From the NCBI GenBank assembly GCA_038322235.1, contig JBBQFQ010000015.1, forward strand, positions 29,247-93,246: 64,000 bases of DNA, read 5' to 3'. Made by a program: the position numbers and the translations under genes. Positions 34,619-44,700 of this stretch are shown one piece after another. Source of the DNA: SZAS-18 sp038322235. Lineage in GTDB: Bacteria; Verrucomicrobiota; Verrucomicrobiia; Chthoniobacterales; SZAS-18. How positions within the stretch are numbered: position 1 is the first letter of the stretch; every line of letters starts with the position of its first letter. A model generated the notes under the pieces. It was not told the DNA's origin. It worked only from the letters and a program-made list of their open reading frames with translations, and did not search any database.

Positions 34619-35986
34619 CTATCGGCGCAGGAACTTCCCCCGCCCCCGCTGGCCAACGAATTTGCCGTCCCGGACCGCGATTTCGCCGCGCACGGTCACA
34701 ACCGACGGACGGCCTTTCAATTCCCAGCCTTCGAACGCGCTGTAATCCACGTTCATCGTCTGGGTCTTCGCGCTGATCACGCCGCGGTAGCCAGGATCGT
34801 AGACCACGAGGTCGGCATCCGCTCCGGGTTGAATCGCTCCCTTCCGCGGGAAAAGGCCAAACGTTTTCGCCACGTTGGTGCTCGCGACCGCCACGAAGGT
34901 GTGGAGGTCGATCCGCCCGGTCACCACCCCGTGGGTGTAAAGCAGATTCACCCGCTCCTCGAGCGACGGGATGCCATTTGGGATCTTCGTGAAATCGTCT
35001 TTTCCCATCGGCTTCTGCCCGGCGAAGTCGAATGGCGCGTGGTCCGTCGCGACCGTATCCACCAGACCGGAGCGCAGCCCGTTCCAAAGCACCGTCTGAT
35101 TCCGCATGTCGCGCAGCGGGGGCGACATCACGTATTTCGCGCCTTCGAAGCCATCGCGCTCCGCATACGTCTTATCGAGGAGGAGATACTGGATCAGCGT
35201 CTCCACCCGCACCTCGACCCCGCGCAGACGGGCTTCGAGCGCTTCCCGCAGCGCTTCCTCGCAGCTCAGATGCACGATGTACACCGGCGCACCAGTCTGC
35301 TCGGCAAAGCTCAGCAGATGGTGCACCCCCTCCGCTTCCACGCGAGGCGGACGGCTGGCGTGATGCTGGCCCGGATCCGTCAGACCGGCCGCGAGCAGTT
35401 CGCGCTGCTTCTCCGCCACGAGCGTTTCATTTTCGCAGTGGGCCGTCGTGATCACCCCCAGCGAGCGAGCGAGCTGGAGCGTGCGATAGAGCTCCGTGTC
35501 GTCGATCCCGAAGGCCCCCTTGTAGGCGAGGAAGACCTTGAACGACTTCACCCCGGCGGCGACGATTTCCCGGAGCTGGGCTTCCGTCCGATCGTCAAAT
35601 TTCGTCACGCCCATGTGATAGGAGTAATCACAGCACGCTTTTCCTTCGCTCTGGGCGTTCCACAGCGCGAAGCCCTCGCTCGCTTCCATCGAGCGCGACG
35701 GGCAGCACATGTCGAAGATCGTCGTGGTGCCGCCCACCAGCGCCGCCTGCGTCCCCGTCTCATAAGTGTCCTTCGAGAACGTGCCCATGAAGGGCAGGTA
35801 GATGTGCGTGTGCGGATCGATGAATCCCGGGAAGACAAACTTCCCCGCGGCATCCACCACGGTCGCGTCAGCCGGCGCCTTCAAGTCGCGGCCGATCGCC
35901 GTGATCGTTTCATGCTCGCAGAAAATATCGGCCACGTAACGCTGGTCCGGAGTGACGATCTCGCCGTTTCGAATGAGGAGGGACAT
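34619..35986 (-). CDS. Dihydropyrimidinase / D-hydantoinase
   Basis: 455 residues of a cyclic amidohydrolase. Metal ligands: H59 and H61 (DPHTHIYLP), carbamylated K150 (KSFKVFLAYKG), H183 (TTAHCENE), H239 (YIVHLSCEE) and D315 (VATDHAPFDF). Substrate-loop features and length match dihydropyrimidinases rather than dihydroorotases. It opens dihydropyrimidine or hydantoin rings. No other pyrimidine-catabolism genes lie beside it. It is upstream of, and on the same strand as, the pilus pair, separated by a 166-bp gap. Confidence 0.9.
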   Translation of the reverse strand: MSLLIRNGEIVTPDQRYVADIFCEHETITAIGRDLKAPADATVVDAAGKFVFPGFIDPHTHIYLPFMGTFSKDTYETGTQAALVGGTTTIFDMCCPSRSMEASEGFALWNAQSEGKACCDYSYHMGVTKFDDRTEAQLREIVAAGVKSFKVFLAYKGAFGIDDTELYRTLQLARSLGVITTAHCENETLVAEKQRELLAAGLTDPGQHHASRPPRVEAEGVHHLLSFAEQTGAPVYIVHLSCEEALREALEARLRGVEVRVETLIQYLLLDKTYAERDGFEGAKYVMSPPLRDMRNQTVLWNGLRSGLVDTVATDHAPFDFAGQKPMGKDDFTKIPNGIPSLEERVNLLYTHGVVTGRIDLHTFVAVASTNVAKTFGLFPRKGAIQPGADADLVVYDPGYRGVISAKTQTMNVDYSAFEGWELKGRPSVVTVRGEIAVRDGKFVGQRGRGKFLRR

Positions 35987-36138
35987 GGCGAGGTGGGGAG
36001 CGGGGATGGGGAATCAGTGAGCGGTAATCGGTGATCCAGATTCAAGGATTAGCTTTGCTGGAGCGATGGGTCATGACCAGCTGTTCGTGGCGGGATTTGC
36101 AGCTTTTTTGCGCGATCGGCCGGTGTCGATCCTTTCGG

Positions 36139-38193
36139 ATGGAAGAAAATGCCGCGCCCAGCTCGGGCGATGCGACGTCTGACGCCGCTGGTCCCGCGAT
36201 CCTTGCGTCCTCCCGCCCATGCCGATATGAACGCAAGATGCCTCTGTCCTTTGGGCGCTACGTCGTTCACGATTCGGTTGCCGACCGCCTCGGACAGGGG
36301 ACGTACGGCGTCGTTTATCGCGCGCTTGATCCGAAGTTGAATCGCGAGGTCGCGATCAAGATTCTGCACGCCGAGAGTCAGGAGAAAATAACGGATTCTT
36401 CGCGGTTCTTCCGCGAGGCCCGTGCGCTGGCGGCGCTCCAGCACCCGGGCGTCGTGCCGGTCTATGATTTTGGCGACGAGGAAGGAACTTTTTACCTCGT
36501 TCTGGCGTACTACGCGGGCGGAACGCTCGCGGCCCTGCTGAAGAGTCGGATGGCTGCCGGGATTGGTCCCTTCTCCCAAGACGAGACGCTCGCTCTGCTT
36601 GAGCCGATCTGCGGCGGTCTCGCTGCGGCGCATCTCCACGGGATGATCCATCGTGACCTGAAGCCGGCCAACATCCTGCTCGATCAGCACGGACATCCCG
36701 CGATCACGGATTTCGGACTCGTTCGGATGCTGAACGACGATCTTGCCGCGGCCAGCCTCACGGGGACAGGCGACGTGATGGGCACACCGCTCTACATGGC
36801 GCCAGAGCAATGGGAGCCGGAAAGCCATGCCATCACTCCGAGAGCCGATCTGTACTCGCTCGGATGCGTCACCTACCAAATGCTGACCGGGAAGCCGCCG
36901 TTCCAAGGCACCTCTCCTGTGCTGCACTCGCGGCACCTGCAGGCGCCACCTCCGCGTCCGAGCGAGGTTCGCCGGGACCTGCCGAAGCCGTGGGACGATG
37001 CGGTGCTCTGCCTCATGGCGAAGGAACCCGCCGAGCGATTTCCGACCGCCGATGAATTCTTCGCGTGGCTTAAGCTCGCCCTCGCCGACGGCACCCACGC
37101 GCTGCCCCACCCAGCGCGAGTTGCTGCGCCAGCTGCGCCGCCGGATCCAGCTGCGACGAAGCTGGGCGTCGAGCCAACGCTGCGGGCGAATCCGCCACCC
37201 GTCGCTCCCACTCCGACGCGGGTCGCTATTTCCGGCCCCGATCCCGCCGCCTTCACGAGCCTGGGCTCGGATCGGACGAGCCATCCGACGCCCCGAGCCA
37301 TCGCCCGGCCGTTTTGGCTCGTCGGCGGCGGCGTCGGTCTCGCGGCCATCGCGACACTCGGCTGGTTCTTCTGGCCCGCCTCGCCTCATCCCGCTCCGGC
37401 ACGCGGTCCGAGCCAGCCTGCGCCTCGGACCGCCGACGCCTATCCCACGGCCGCGCCACGGAATCGCGCGTCGCATCCGCACCAACCGGCGAACTCCCTC
37501 GGACAGCCGTTCGTCGCGCTGACCCTGCTCGGCGAACCGCCGATCGATTTTGCCGTCTGGGAAACGCGGATCCAGGACTTTCGCGCTTACGCCGAGGACA
37601 CGCCGTGGAGGGATCCCGCCGCGGTTCCGCGACCTGCCGCCGTCCCGACACCTTCCTGGGCGGACCCCGGGTTCGCGGCGGGGGAGGATCATCCGGTGGT
37701 GCTGGTCAGTTGGGAAGAGGCGAACTCATTTTGCCGGTGGTTGACCGCCCGCGAGCGGGAGTCCGGCGTCTTGCCGGCCTCCCTCGAGTATCGGCTCCCT
37801 CGAGAGATCGAATGGGAAACCGCCGCCGGGAACGCGCGGCATCCCTGGGGAACCAACGAGTGGCCTCCGCCCCCGGCATCGGGAAACTATCAGACCCAAC
37901 CGGATTGGGGCTGGAAGGACGGCTTCGAGGCGACCGCGCCAGTCGGCTCGTTCCTGCCGAACGACATCGGGATCCACGATCTGAGCGGGAACGTGCGCGA
38001 GTGGTGTCTCGAGCGTTTCGACCCGGAGAATCCAGACGACCGGCGGCACGCGATCCGCGGCGGCGCCTACTGCATCGGCGATCGCGCGGAATTGCTAACT
38101 TCTTACCGGCAGGGCAAGCCGTCCACGAGTCGGGACAACTTCACGGGCTTCCGCATCGTGCGCGCCCCGCTGCGGCCGGGGACGGAAAAGTAG
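36139..38193 (+). CDS. Ser/Thr protein kinase with C-terminal FGE-sulfatase-like domain
   Basis: 684 residues from the ATG at 36139; in-frame ATGs at 36031 and 36238 are alternatives. Kinase domain ~38-310: GQGTYGVVY, K74, HRDLKPAN (H171-N178), D191-F-G, and a MGTPLYMAPEQW activation segment. A Pro/Ala linker and one membrane helix (~391-412) lead to an extracytoplasmic FGE/SUMF1-like domain (~455-680) with VVLVSWEEANSFCRWL, YRLPREIEWETAAG, DLSGNVREWC and FTGFRIV. The usual second catalytic Cys is missing (GGAYCIGDRA), so formylglycine-forming activity is unlikely; ligand sensing is more probable. Such kinase-FGE fusions are known from Planctomycetes and Verrucomicrobiota. Confidence 0.9.
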   Translation: MEENAAPSSGDATSDAAGPAILASSRPCRYERKMPLSFGRYVVHDSVADRLGQGTYGVVYRALDPKLNREVAIKILHAESQEKITDSSRFFREARALAALQHPGVVPVYDFGDEEGTFYLVLAYYAGGTLAALLKSRMAAGIGPFSQDETLALLEPICGGLAAAHLHGMIHRDLKPANILLDQHGHPAITDFGLVRMLNDDLAAASLTGTGDVMGTPLYMAPEQWEPESHAITPRADLYSLGCVTYQMLTGKPPFQGTSPVLHSRHLQAPPPRPSEVRRDLPKPWDDAVLCLMAKEPAERFPTADEFFAWLKLALADGTHALPHPARVAAPAAPPDPAATKLGVEPTLRANPPPVAPTPTRVAISGPDPAAFTSLGSDRTSHPTPRAIARPFWLVGGGVGLAAIATLGWFFWPASPHPAPARGPSQPAPRTADAYPTAAPRNRASHPHQPANSLGQPFVALTLLGEPPIDFAVWETRIQDFRAYAEDTPWRDPAAVPRPAAVPTPSWADPGFAAGEDHPVVLVSWEEANSFCRWLTARERESGVLPASLEYRLPREIEWETAAGNARHPWGTNEWPPPPASGNYQTQPDWGWKDGFEATAPVGSFLPNDIGIHDLSGNVREWCLERFDPENPDDRRHAIRGGAYCIGDRAELLTSYRQGKPSTSRDNFTGFRIVRAPLRPGTEK

Positions 38194-38211
38194 CAGGGCG
38201 GATCGCCCTGC
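38193..38211 (+). terminator. Hairpin at the end of the kinase gene
   Basis: GCAGGGCG (38193-38200) and CGCCCTGC (38204-38211) form a perfect 8-bp stem with a GAT loop that starts in the stop codon. A short TTTT follows only ~12 bp later, so it is a likely but imperfect terminator. Confidence 0.45.
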
Positions 38212-38332
38212 CTCCCAGTGCTTTTCGGGGGACACTCTGAGTTCACCGTTGACGTGGGGAGTCGGAAACGGTGCTGTGGCCCTGCCGTTCCGGAACCCAT
38301 TCGCGATCACGCCCGCACCCGTTTCTTACTCC

Positions 38333-38710
38333 ATGAATCTCCGCTGCCTCGCGATCGTCCCCCTCTTCGCCCTTCTCTCCGCCTGCACCGACGAACAAGC
38401 TCCGCGCCCGGCCTCGGCGGCGCGCACAGCCTCGGCCGAGTCCGAATCAGCGCGCGGAACGGCGGTCAGTCCGGCCCTCGCGGAGGCCCGCAAGAAGGTG
38501 AGCGATCTCAATTGGACGATCCAGAACAAAGAGTCGGAGGAGCGGCGACTCTCGCCGCCGATCCGGTTCACCAACTCGGAAGGAACGACGTTCGACGTGG
38601 ACAAGCAGCGTCGCTTCGAGCAGGAAAAGCTGCGGCTGGAGCGCGAGATCCGTTCGCTGCGCCAGGAGAAGCAGGTCTGGGAGCTGCGAGCGAATCAGCT
38701 CAACTCCTAA
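38333..38710 (+). CDS. Small lipoprotein with coiled coil
   Basis: 125 residues from the ATG at 38333, chosen because it begins a lipoprotein signal (MNLRCLAIVPLFALLSAC) with lipobox LSAC. A Ser/Ala linker is followed by a long charged helix (LAEARKKVSDLNWTIQNKES and RRFEQEKLRLEREIRSLRQE). No family is recognised. It is probably a periplasm-facing lipoprotein with a coiled-coil rod. Confidence 0.7.
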   Translation: MNLRCLAIVPLFALLSACTDEQAPRPASAARTASAESESARGTAVSPALAEARKKVSDLNWTIQNKESEERRLSPPIRFTNSEGTTFDVDKQRRFEQEKLRLEREIRSLRQEKQVWELRANQLNS

Positions 38711-38787
38711 GATCCCTGCGTCGTTCCCCGACCCTTCCGCTCCCTCAACCCTCCTCTCCCCCGGTCCCGCCGACCGGGCGCTCCGCC

Positions 38788-40020
38788 GTGGCCCACCAAA
38801 TTCCGCTCGTCTCCACCATCTGCGTGGGACTCACCTTTGCTTTCGCCGGGGGAATGCTCGCGCGACGCGTCAAGCAGCCGCCGCTCGTCGGCTATCTCGT
38901 CGCCGGCATCATGGTCGGCCCGTTCACGCCTGGCTTCGTCGCCGACATCAAGCTCGCTCCGCAGCTCGCGGAGATCGGCGTGATGCTGCTGATGTTTGGC
39001 GTGGGCATGCATTTCTCGGTTCCGGAGCTGCTCGCGGTCCGGCGCATCTCGATTCCGGGCGCGGTCGGACAGATTCTCTTCGCCACGGCGCTCGGTTTCG
39101 GTCTGGGCCGCTTCTGGGGCTGGTCACCGGGAGGGGCGCTCGTGCTGGGAATGGCGCTCTCGGTCGCGAGCACGGTGGTACTGCTCCGCGCGCTCGAAGC
39201 CCGCGATGAAGTCAGTACCCCTCATGGCCGCATCGCCGTGGGCTGGCTCATCGTGGAAGACCTCGTCATGGTCCTCGTTCTCATCCTCCTGCCCGCCTTC
39301 GCCACCCCGCTCGGCGGTGTGCCGCCGCACGGACATCCGCCCCCGGATAACCTCTGGCTCGCCGTCGGTACGACCCTTGGAAAGGTCGTGGCGTTCGTCA
39401 TCCTGATGCTCGTCGTCGTGAAGCGCATCCTGCCGTGGAGTCTGAGGCAGATCGAAGCAAACGGCTCGCGCGAGCTCTTTACGCTCGCCGTGATCTCGCT
39501 CGCCCTCGGAGTCGCGTACGCCTCGGCCGAGTTCTTCGACGTTTCCTTCGCGCTGGGCGCGTTCTTCGCGGGCATGGTCGTGAATGGCTCGGAATACAGC
39601 CATCGCGCCGCCCACGAGCTGCAACCGCTTCAGGACGTGTTCTCCGCGCTTTTCTTCATCGCGATCGGGATGCTCTTCGATCCGGCGATCCTGTTTGAGC
39701 AGCCCCTCCGGGTGCTCGCAGTCGTCGCATTGATCACGGTGGGGAAATCTCTCGCCGCGTTTTCGATTCTTCGCGTCCGCGGTTACGGAATGGGCGACGC
39801 GACGGTCATCTCCGCCTCGCTCACCCAGATCGGGGAATTCTCGTTCATCCTCGCCACGCTGGGAGTCGAGATGAAGCTCCTCCCCGCGGAAGGCCAGACG
39901 CTGATCGTCGCCGGCGCCCTCATTTCGATCACGCTCAATCCCCTCGTCTTCAGCTTCGCCGATCGCTGGCGTCCGCCGGCCGGCCAGCCGCGCGCACCGC
40001 ATCCGGCGCTTCAGGGTTGA
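38788..40020 (+). CDS. Kef/YbaL-type monovalent cation:proton antiporter, membrane domain only
   Basis: 410 residues from the GTG at 38788; upstream in-frame sequence is Arg/Gly-rich and overlaps the lipoprotein gene, so it is not credited. Twelve or so helices with CPA2 landmarks: QPPLVGYLVAGIMVGPFTPG, LAEIGVMLLMFGVGMHFSVP, ASTVVLLRALEARDE, and ALGAFFAGMVVNGSEYSHRA. It would exchange K+ or Na+ for H+. The TrkA-N/C (RCK) regulatory domains that normally follow in KefB, KefC and YbaL are absent; the protein ends right after the last helix. Confidence 0.88.
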   Translation: MAHQIPLVSTICVGLTFAFAGGMLARRVKQPPLVGYLVAGIMVGPFTPGFVADIKLAPQLAEIGVMLLMFGVGMHFSVPELLAVRRISIPGAVGQILFATALGFGLGRFWGWSPGGALVLGMALSVASTVVLLRALEARDEVSTPHGRIAVGWLIVEDLVMVLVLILLPAFATPLGGVPPHGHPPPDNLWLAVGTTLGKVVAFVILMLVVVKRILPWSLRQIEANGSRELFTLAVISLALGVAYASAEFFDVSFALGAFFAGMVVNGSEYSHRAAHELQPLQDVFSALFFIAIGMLFDPAILFEQPLRVLAVVALITVGKSLAAFSILRVRGYGMGDATVISASLTQIGEFSFILATLGVEMKLLPAEGQTLIVAGALISITLNPLVFSFADRWRPPAGQPRAPHPALQG

Positions 40021-40152
40021 CTCGCGGATAAAGGCACATTGGGCCGGTCGGCGGCCCCGCGGAACCGTGGCTGGGCCGCGAGCGACCCGAAATCCGGCAG
40101 CGTCCACCAAATCCACCCGGCCGGAGCATCCCGCAGGCGCGATAGCCGGGTG

Positions 40153-40473
40153 ATGAAACCCGCCTCCTTTCGATTCCTCCGCCTCGCTGCCCCATTTCTC
40201 GCGGCGGTCTGCCTCTTCTTCACCGCAGCCTGCGATCGCACCGCCGCACCCGCGATGACGAAACTCACGAAAGCGAACGTCGACCAGATTCAGCAGGGCA
40301 TGACCCAGGGTCAGGTCCAGGCCATCCTCGGCGCCCCGCAGGATTCGGAAACGAAGGACCTCGTGGTCTACAAGCGCACTACGTTCCGCTACATGGAGGG
40401 GCCTGTGTACGTGAACATTACGTTCAAGAACAACGAGCTCGACAAGAAGGAGACGAACATCGGGACGAAGTGA
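40153..40473 (+). CDS. BamE/SmpA-like small lipoprotein
   Basis: 106 residues from the ATG at 40153. The signal peptide ends at lipobox TAAC. LTKANVDQIQQGMTQGQVQA-ILGAP is the characteristic SmpA/OmlA start, followed by a beta-rich half (FRYMEGPVYVNITFKNNEL). BamE assists outer-membrane protein assembly, but the domain also occurs in unrelated lipoproteins, so bamE itself is not claimed. Confidence 0.75.
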   Translation: MKPASFRFLRLAAPFLAAVCLFFTAACDRTAAPAMTKLTKANVDQIQQGMTQGQVQAILGAPQDSETKDLVVYKRTTFRYMEGPVYVNITFKNNELDKKETNIGTK

Positions 40474-40537
40474 TTGAAGCGCGTGGACTGGGCGGCGCCG
40501 TCGCTCGCTCCAAACTGACCCGTCCCGATTTGCTCGC

Positions 40538-40903
40538 TCAGTCGGCCACGAGCCTGGAGCGAACGAGCCACCACCACGCGGCGCTGTAGCCGATGGGAAC
40601 GAGCAGACCCAGAGCGGCCGGGAAACCCATTCGCACCAGCGTGACGATCAGCGGCAGGAGGAGGACATGCGTCCCCACGCCCAGCCAGAGGAGCGACGCC
40701 CCCCGCAGCCACGGCAGGAGTCCCACGAGCCAAAGCACGAGAACGATGCTCGGGAACAACAGGGCTGCGCCCTCGAAGCGAGTGCCATTCGCGCTCGGCG
40801 CCCCGACGAGGAGACCGAGGCCCACGATCGAAAAATAGAAAGTGATCACCAGCACCAGGACGCTGAAGACGGCGAAACACCAGGAGCCAACCATTTTTGA
40901 CAT
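40538..40903 (-). CDS. Small four-helix membrane protein
   Basis: 121 residues with four predicted membrane helices (for example AVFSVLVLVITFYFSIVGLG and LLFPSIVLVLWLVGLLPWL). No catalytic motif and no recognised family. It converges with the BamE-like gene and lies 36 bp downstream of the secreted-protein gene at 40940 on the same strand, so it may be the end of that transcript. Confidence 0.65.
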   Translation of the reverse strand: MSKMVGSWCFAVFSVLVLVITFYFSIVGLGLLVGAPSANGTRFEGAALLFPSIVLVLWLVGLLPWLRGASLLWLGVGTHVLLLPLIVTLVRMGFPAALGLLVPIGYSAAWWWLVRSRLVAD

Positions 40904-40939
40904 TGAGCGGATGGGCTGGGTCGGGCGAAGGCCGCCGGC

Positions 40940-41722
40940 TCACGGAAACCGGACGCGATAGAACCGCTTCGCAAACGCGCCGGCATTCTGATCGTCGAAC
41001 CTGAAATTGCCCGTGGCATCGACCGCCACCGCGCCGATGGCCGCGAAGGTCCCGGTCGCGAGATTCGGCGAAGCCTCGATCGTGTTCAGCCGCGACGGTA
41101 CGCCCACACAGGTGAGGCGCAACGTGCCGGCGACGGGACGGGTCTCGTTGATGATCTGCAGGACCGCCAGCACCGGAATGATCGCCCCGCCGCCGGCCAG
41201 CGGATAGGTCTGCGCGTTGAGGTAGGCGTTCGCGGCGTCGGTGGGATCGTAGTAAATGTTGCAGCCGTTTCCGGTGATCTGCGCGATCTGCGCGAGCCCG
41301 CCGGCGAGGATCAACTTCTGGGTGTAAAAGGCCGCGCCGGCCGTGGCGTTGCCATCGCCGAGTACGAGCGATTGTCCGCTGCCGAGGCGCAGCGTGCCGA
41401 AGGCGAAGTTCGCGGCGTAGCCGAAGTAGGACGCCTGGAGTTCCGCGCCGGCGAAGGTGACGTTGTGCACCGGCCCGCCTTGAAACGAAAGCTCCGCGCC
41501 GGCCGTGCTCCAGGACTGATTGAGCACACTACCGTTGAGGAAGTCGCCGTTGACCACAAAGACATCGCCGGGCTGGGACGTGATGTAGCCGCTCGCGCTG
41601 ATCGTCAGATTTTGGAAGACGTTGGTCGCGTCCGGCTCGAAGCGGCCCTCGATGATCGCATCGCGGGCCAGGACGGGACCGAGCAGGCCGAAAAGCAGCG
41701 AGAGAGAGACGGCGAGACGCAT
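40940..41722 (-). CDS. Secreted passenger-type protein
   Basis: 260 residues from the ATG at 41722; an in-frame TTG at 41770 is an alternative. Signal peptide ends ...VLARDA. The body is rich in Gly/Asn/Ala with right-handed beta-helix-like strands (GDFLNGSVLNQSWSTAGAEL, FAFGTLRLGSGQSLVLGDGN). The C-terminus (IEASPNLATGTFAAIG, DDQNAGAFAKRFYRVRFP) resembles the 'ASSNLVNWTTL...RFYRV' ending common on secreted proteins of this phylum. It begins 64 bp after the large PEP-CTERM protein and is probably co-transcribed. Confidence 0.7.
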   Translation of the reverse strand: MRLAVSLSLLFGLLGPVLARDAIIEGRFEPDATNVFQNLTISASGYITSQPGDVFVVNGDFLNGSVLNQSWSTAGAELSFQGGPVHNVTFAGAELQASYFGYAANFAFGTLRLGSGQSLVLGDGNATAGAAFYTQKLILAGGLAQIAQITGNGCNIYYDPTDAANAYLNAQTYPLAGGGAIIPVLAVLQIINETRPVAGTLRLTCVGVPSRLNTIEASPNLATGTFAAIGAVAVDATGNFRFDDQNAGAFAKRFYRVRFP

Positions 41723-41786
41723 GACGAGGAGGGCGCGCCGCACGAACGGGGCGCTCGGAAGGGAATTCAAAATTCAATCGGGGTGA

Positions 41787-44700
41787 CTACCTGGAAACCT
41801 CGGTCCCGCGCCGGTTCCGGCGCCGGCGGAAGGATGCGAGCGCCGCGAGGACCGTACCAGCCGCGAGGCCGGCATTCACGCCCGGCTCCGGGACCGGCTG
41901 GAAATGCAGCACCAGGTCGTTGCCCAGCACCCCGACGGTGAAGGCGCCGCCCTGGGTCGCATTGAGAAAGGCGCTGGTGTCGACCAGGACCGCGGCGACA
42001 TCGAAGCCGGTGATGCCGCCGAGATTGCGGGCAATGACGAAGTCCTGCGCGCGGGCGGGATCGAACCCCAGCGTCAGTCCCGGCGCGCTGGCGGCGGTGA
42101 CGCTGGCGAGCTCGAAGCGAAAGCGGGCATCAGGCGAACCGGGGGCGGCGAACGCGAGCGGGCCGGCATTGACCAGCGCCGGGGCGGCGGCGGCGAGGGC
42201 GGCATCGGCGAGCTCGAAGCGATAGGCCCCGGTGGCGGCGAGGTTGAGCGCGTTGACGGTGATCGGTCCGGAGCCCGGGGAGAACTTCCCGCCATCGCCC
42301 ACGTTCACCGTGCCGAAGATGCCTGCGCCGCGGGCGGTGCCGCCGTAGTTCACGTTGAGCGTGCCGGTGATGGTGCCGTTGTTCGTCAGCAGGCCGCCGT
42401 TGAGTTCGACGGTCGTGCCGCCGAGCGCGTTGAGGACGCCGCCGGAGTTGATCGTGGTGCGCGAGCCGCCGCCGAAGACCAGGCTGCTGACCGTGTTGTT
42501 GATGACGCCGCCGCTGTTCACCGTCAGCACGCCGCGGCTGCTGACGTTGGAGAGATTGGCCACGGCATTGATCGTCATCACCCCGGCGTCGTCATTGCGG
42601 CCGCCATTCCACGTGAGCAGGCCGTTGTTGGTGAAGGCGCCGGCATTGGTGAAACTGCGCAGGACCGCCGGACCGGTCTGAGTCAGCGGCGCATACGACG
42701 TGGTACCGGTGAAACTGGCGCCACCCGCGCCGATGGATTGCGTCCCAGGCCCGAAGAGTGAACCGCCCTGCACCGCCACCCCGTTGTTGTAGGTGATCGT
42801 CCCGCCGGTGCCGGCGGTGAGCGAGCCGACGCCCGGACGAAGCGACCCGCCGAGGAATTGAATCGATCCGCCGTTGTCTGCCGTCCAGCCGCCGGTGTTC
42901 GTGAGGATCCCGCCATTGATCGCAAGCACCGCGCTGTTCGTCACCCGAACCGTGCCGGCGCCGAGGGCGGCATCGGTGAAATCAGCCACGATGTTGCTGA
43001 ACTGGGCGGCGCCGTTGAACGTCAGCGCGGGTCCCGTCGCGGGATCACTCAGCGCGAAGGTCGGTCGCGCGCTGCCGCCCGTGCCGATCGCCTGCACGCT
43101 GAGGGCGCCACCGTTGAGATTGAGGCCGGTGGTCGAGCTGTTGAACAAGACCAGTCCGGTGAAGACCGCTGCCGCGCCGTTCGTCACGGAGATGGTCCCG
43201 CTCGCGACGGTGGCATCGCCCAGGGTCGCGCCCGAGACGGAGAAGGCTCCGCCCGTGATCTGGAGAAGTCCGACCCCGCCGTTCGCCCCGATCTGCAGGC
43301 TCAACGCCGGCACCACGAGGGAGCCGCCGGAAAAGTTGAGCGTGCCGCTCCCGCTGTTTCCGAGGATGAGCCCACCGGCGGGGCCGAAGCTGAAGGTGCC
43401 GCCGCTGAGATTGTAGGTGCCGACACCGCCGAAGGAGGAGCCGATCGTGACGAGGCCGTTCGCCTGATGCGTCCCACTGGTTTGATTGACGATCCCGGTG
43501 CCGAAACTGCCGACCACCTCGAAGCCGCTCACCGTCAGATTCGTGCCGCCGAGCGTGAGAGTTCCGCTGCTCCCGCTGCCGCTGCCGAGCAACAGCCCGG
43601 CATTTGCCGTGATCGTGCCGCCATTCGCGGTGAAGGTGCCGGTGCCGCCGCTGCCGACGAAAAAATTGGAGCCGACGCCCACGCTGCCGCCATTCAGGGT
43701 GAAGGCACCGTTGGAGATCAGAAAAGAGCTCAGCGTGATCGAGCCGCCCGACTGGGCGAACGCCCCGCCCGAAAGCGTGAGACTCGAGGCATTCACGGCG
43801 GCCGCGGAAGTGGTGCTGTCGAGCGTGAACGTGCCGCCGGCGCTCACCGTCACGCCGGTACCCGTGGCCGTGAGCGTGCCACCGGTCTGCTTGTAGAGCC
43901 CGACCACGGTGAGGGCGGGGGCGGTGAGCGTGCCGCCGCTGAAGTCGTAGAGACCCGCCCCGCCGATCGTGAGCGTGCCGCCGGCCGCCAGCGTGTTCGT
44001 CCCGCCCTTGTGGAGAAACGTTCCGGCGAAGCTCTGGCCGATGATCTCCACGTTGGCACCCTTCAGCTGCGCGCTGCCATTGAGCGTGTAGGAGGTGATC
44101 ACGTTGCCCGCACTCGTGCCCACGTTGAGCCCGCCGCCACTGCCGGAGAACTGCACGATCCCGGCGGTGTGATTCATGGCCCCGCCGCCGCCGATCGTAA
44201 GGGTGGCACCAACCAGGCTGTTGGTGTTGGTCAGGTTCAGCGCGCCAGCGGAGAGATTGTAGGATCCGGAGGAAATGCCCCCGATCGAGAGCAATTGGGA
44301 AATGTTCGCCGTGCCGCCGGTCTGGTTGAACTGGCCCGCGTTCGACAGTCCGAACGGATTGATGCGGAGGTCGGTCGTATTCAAAGTCCCTGTCCCCGAG
44401 AGATTGTAGATTCCGCTTCCGAAACTCGCCCCCGCGCCCAAGCCCACCGTCAGCAGATTAGTCCGGTTGAGACCGGCGCTCTGGTTGTACACATTTCCGC
44501 CGACAGTCGTGCCGATGCGTTCCTCGCTGGCAAACATCACGCTGCTCGCAATCGTCTGACTGAGCGTGAAGACCCCGGAGATCATGCTCGAATCGATCAC
44601 GAGCAGCTGCAGTTGGTTGCTCGTCAGATCCACGTTCAGATTCAGCGTGACGTTCGCGGTGACCGCGGACGCGCTGCCGAGAAAAACCATGTCGCCGAGC

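Noticed and set aside
31477..34776. 1099-codon open frame on the plus strand across the pilus secretin region
   Set aside because: It is antisense to two well-supported minus-strand genes. Its product is Arg/Asp/Gly-rich with no domain pattern, as expected for the mirror frame of GC-rich coding DNA.
41904..42761. 285-codon plus-strand frame, Gly/Arg/Glu-rich
   Set aside because: Antisense shadow of the same PEP-CTERM gene; repeats only reflect the repeats of the opposite strand.
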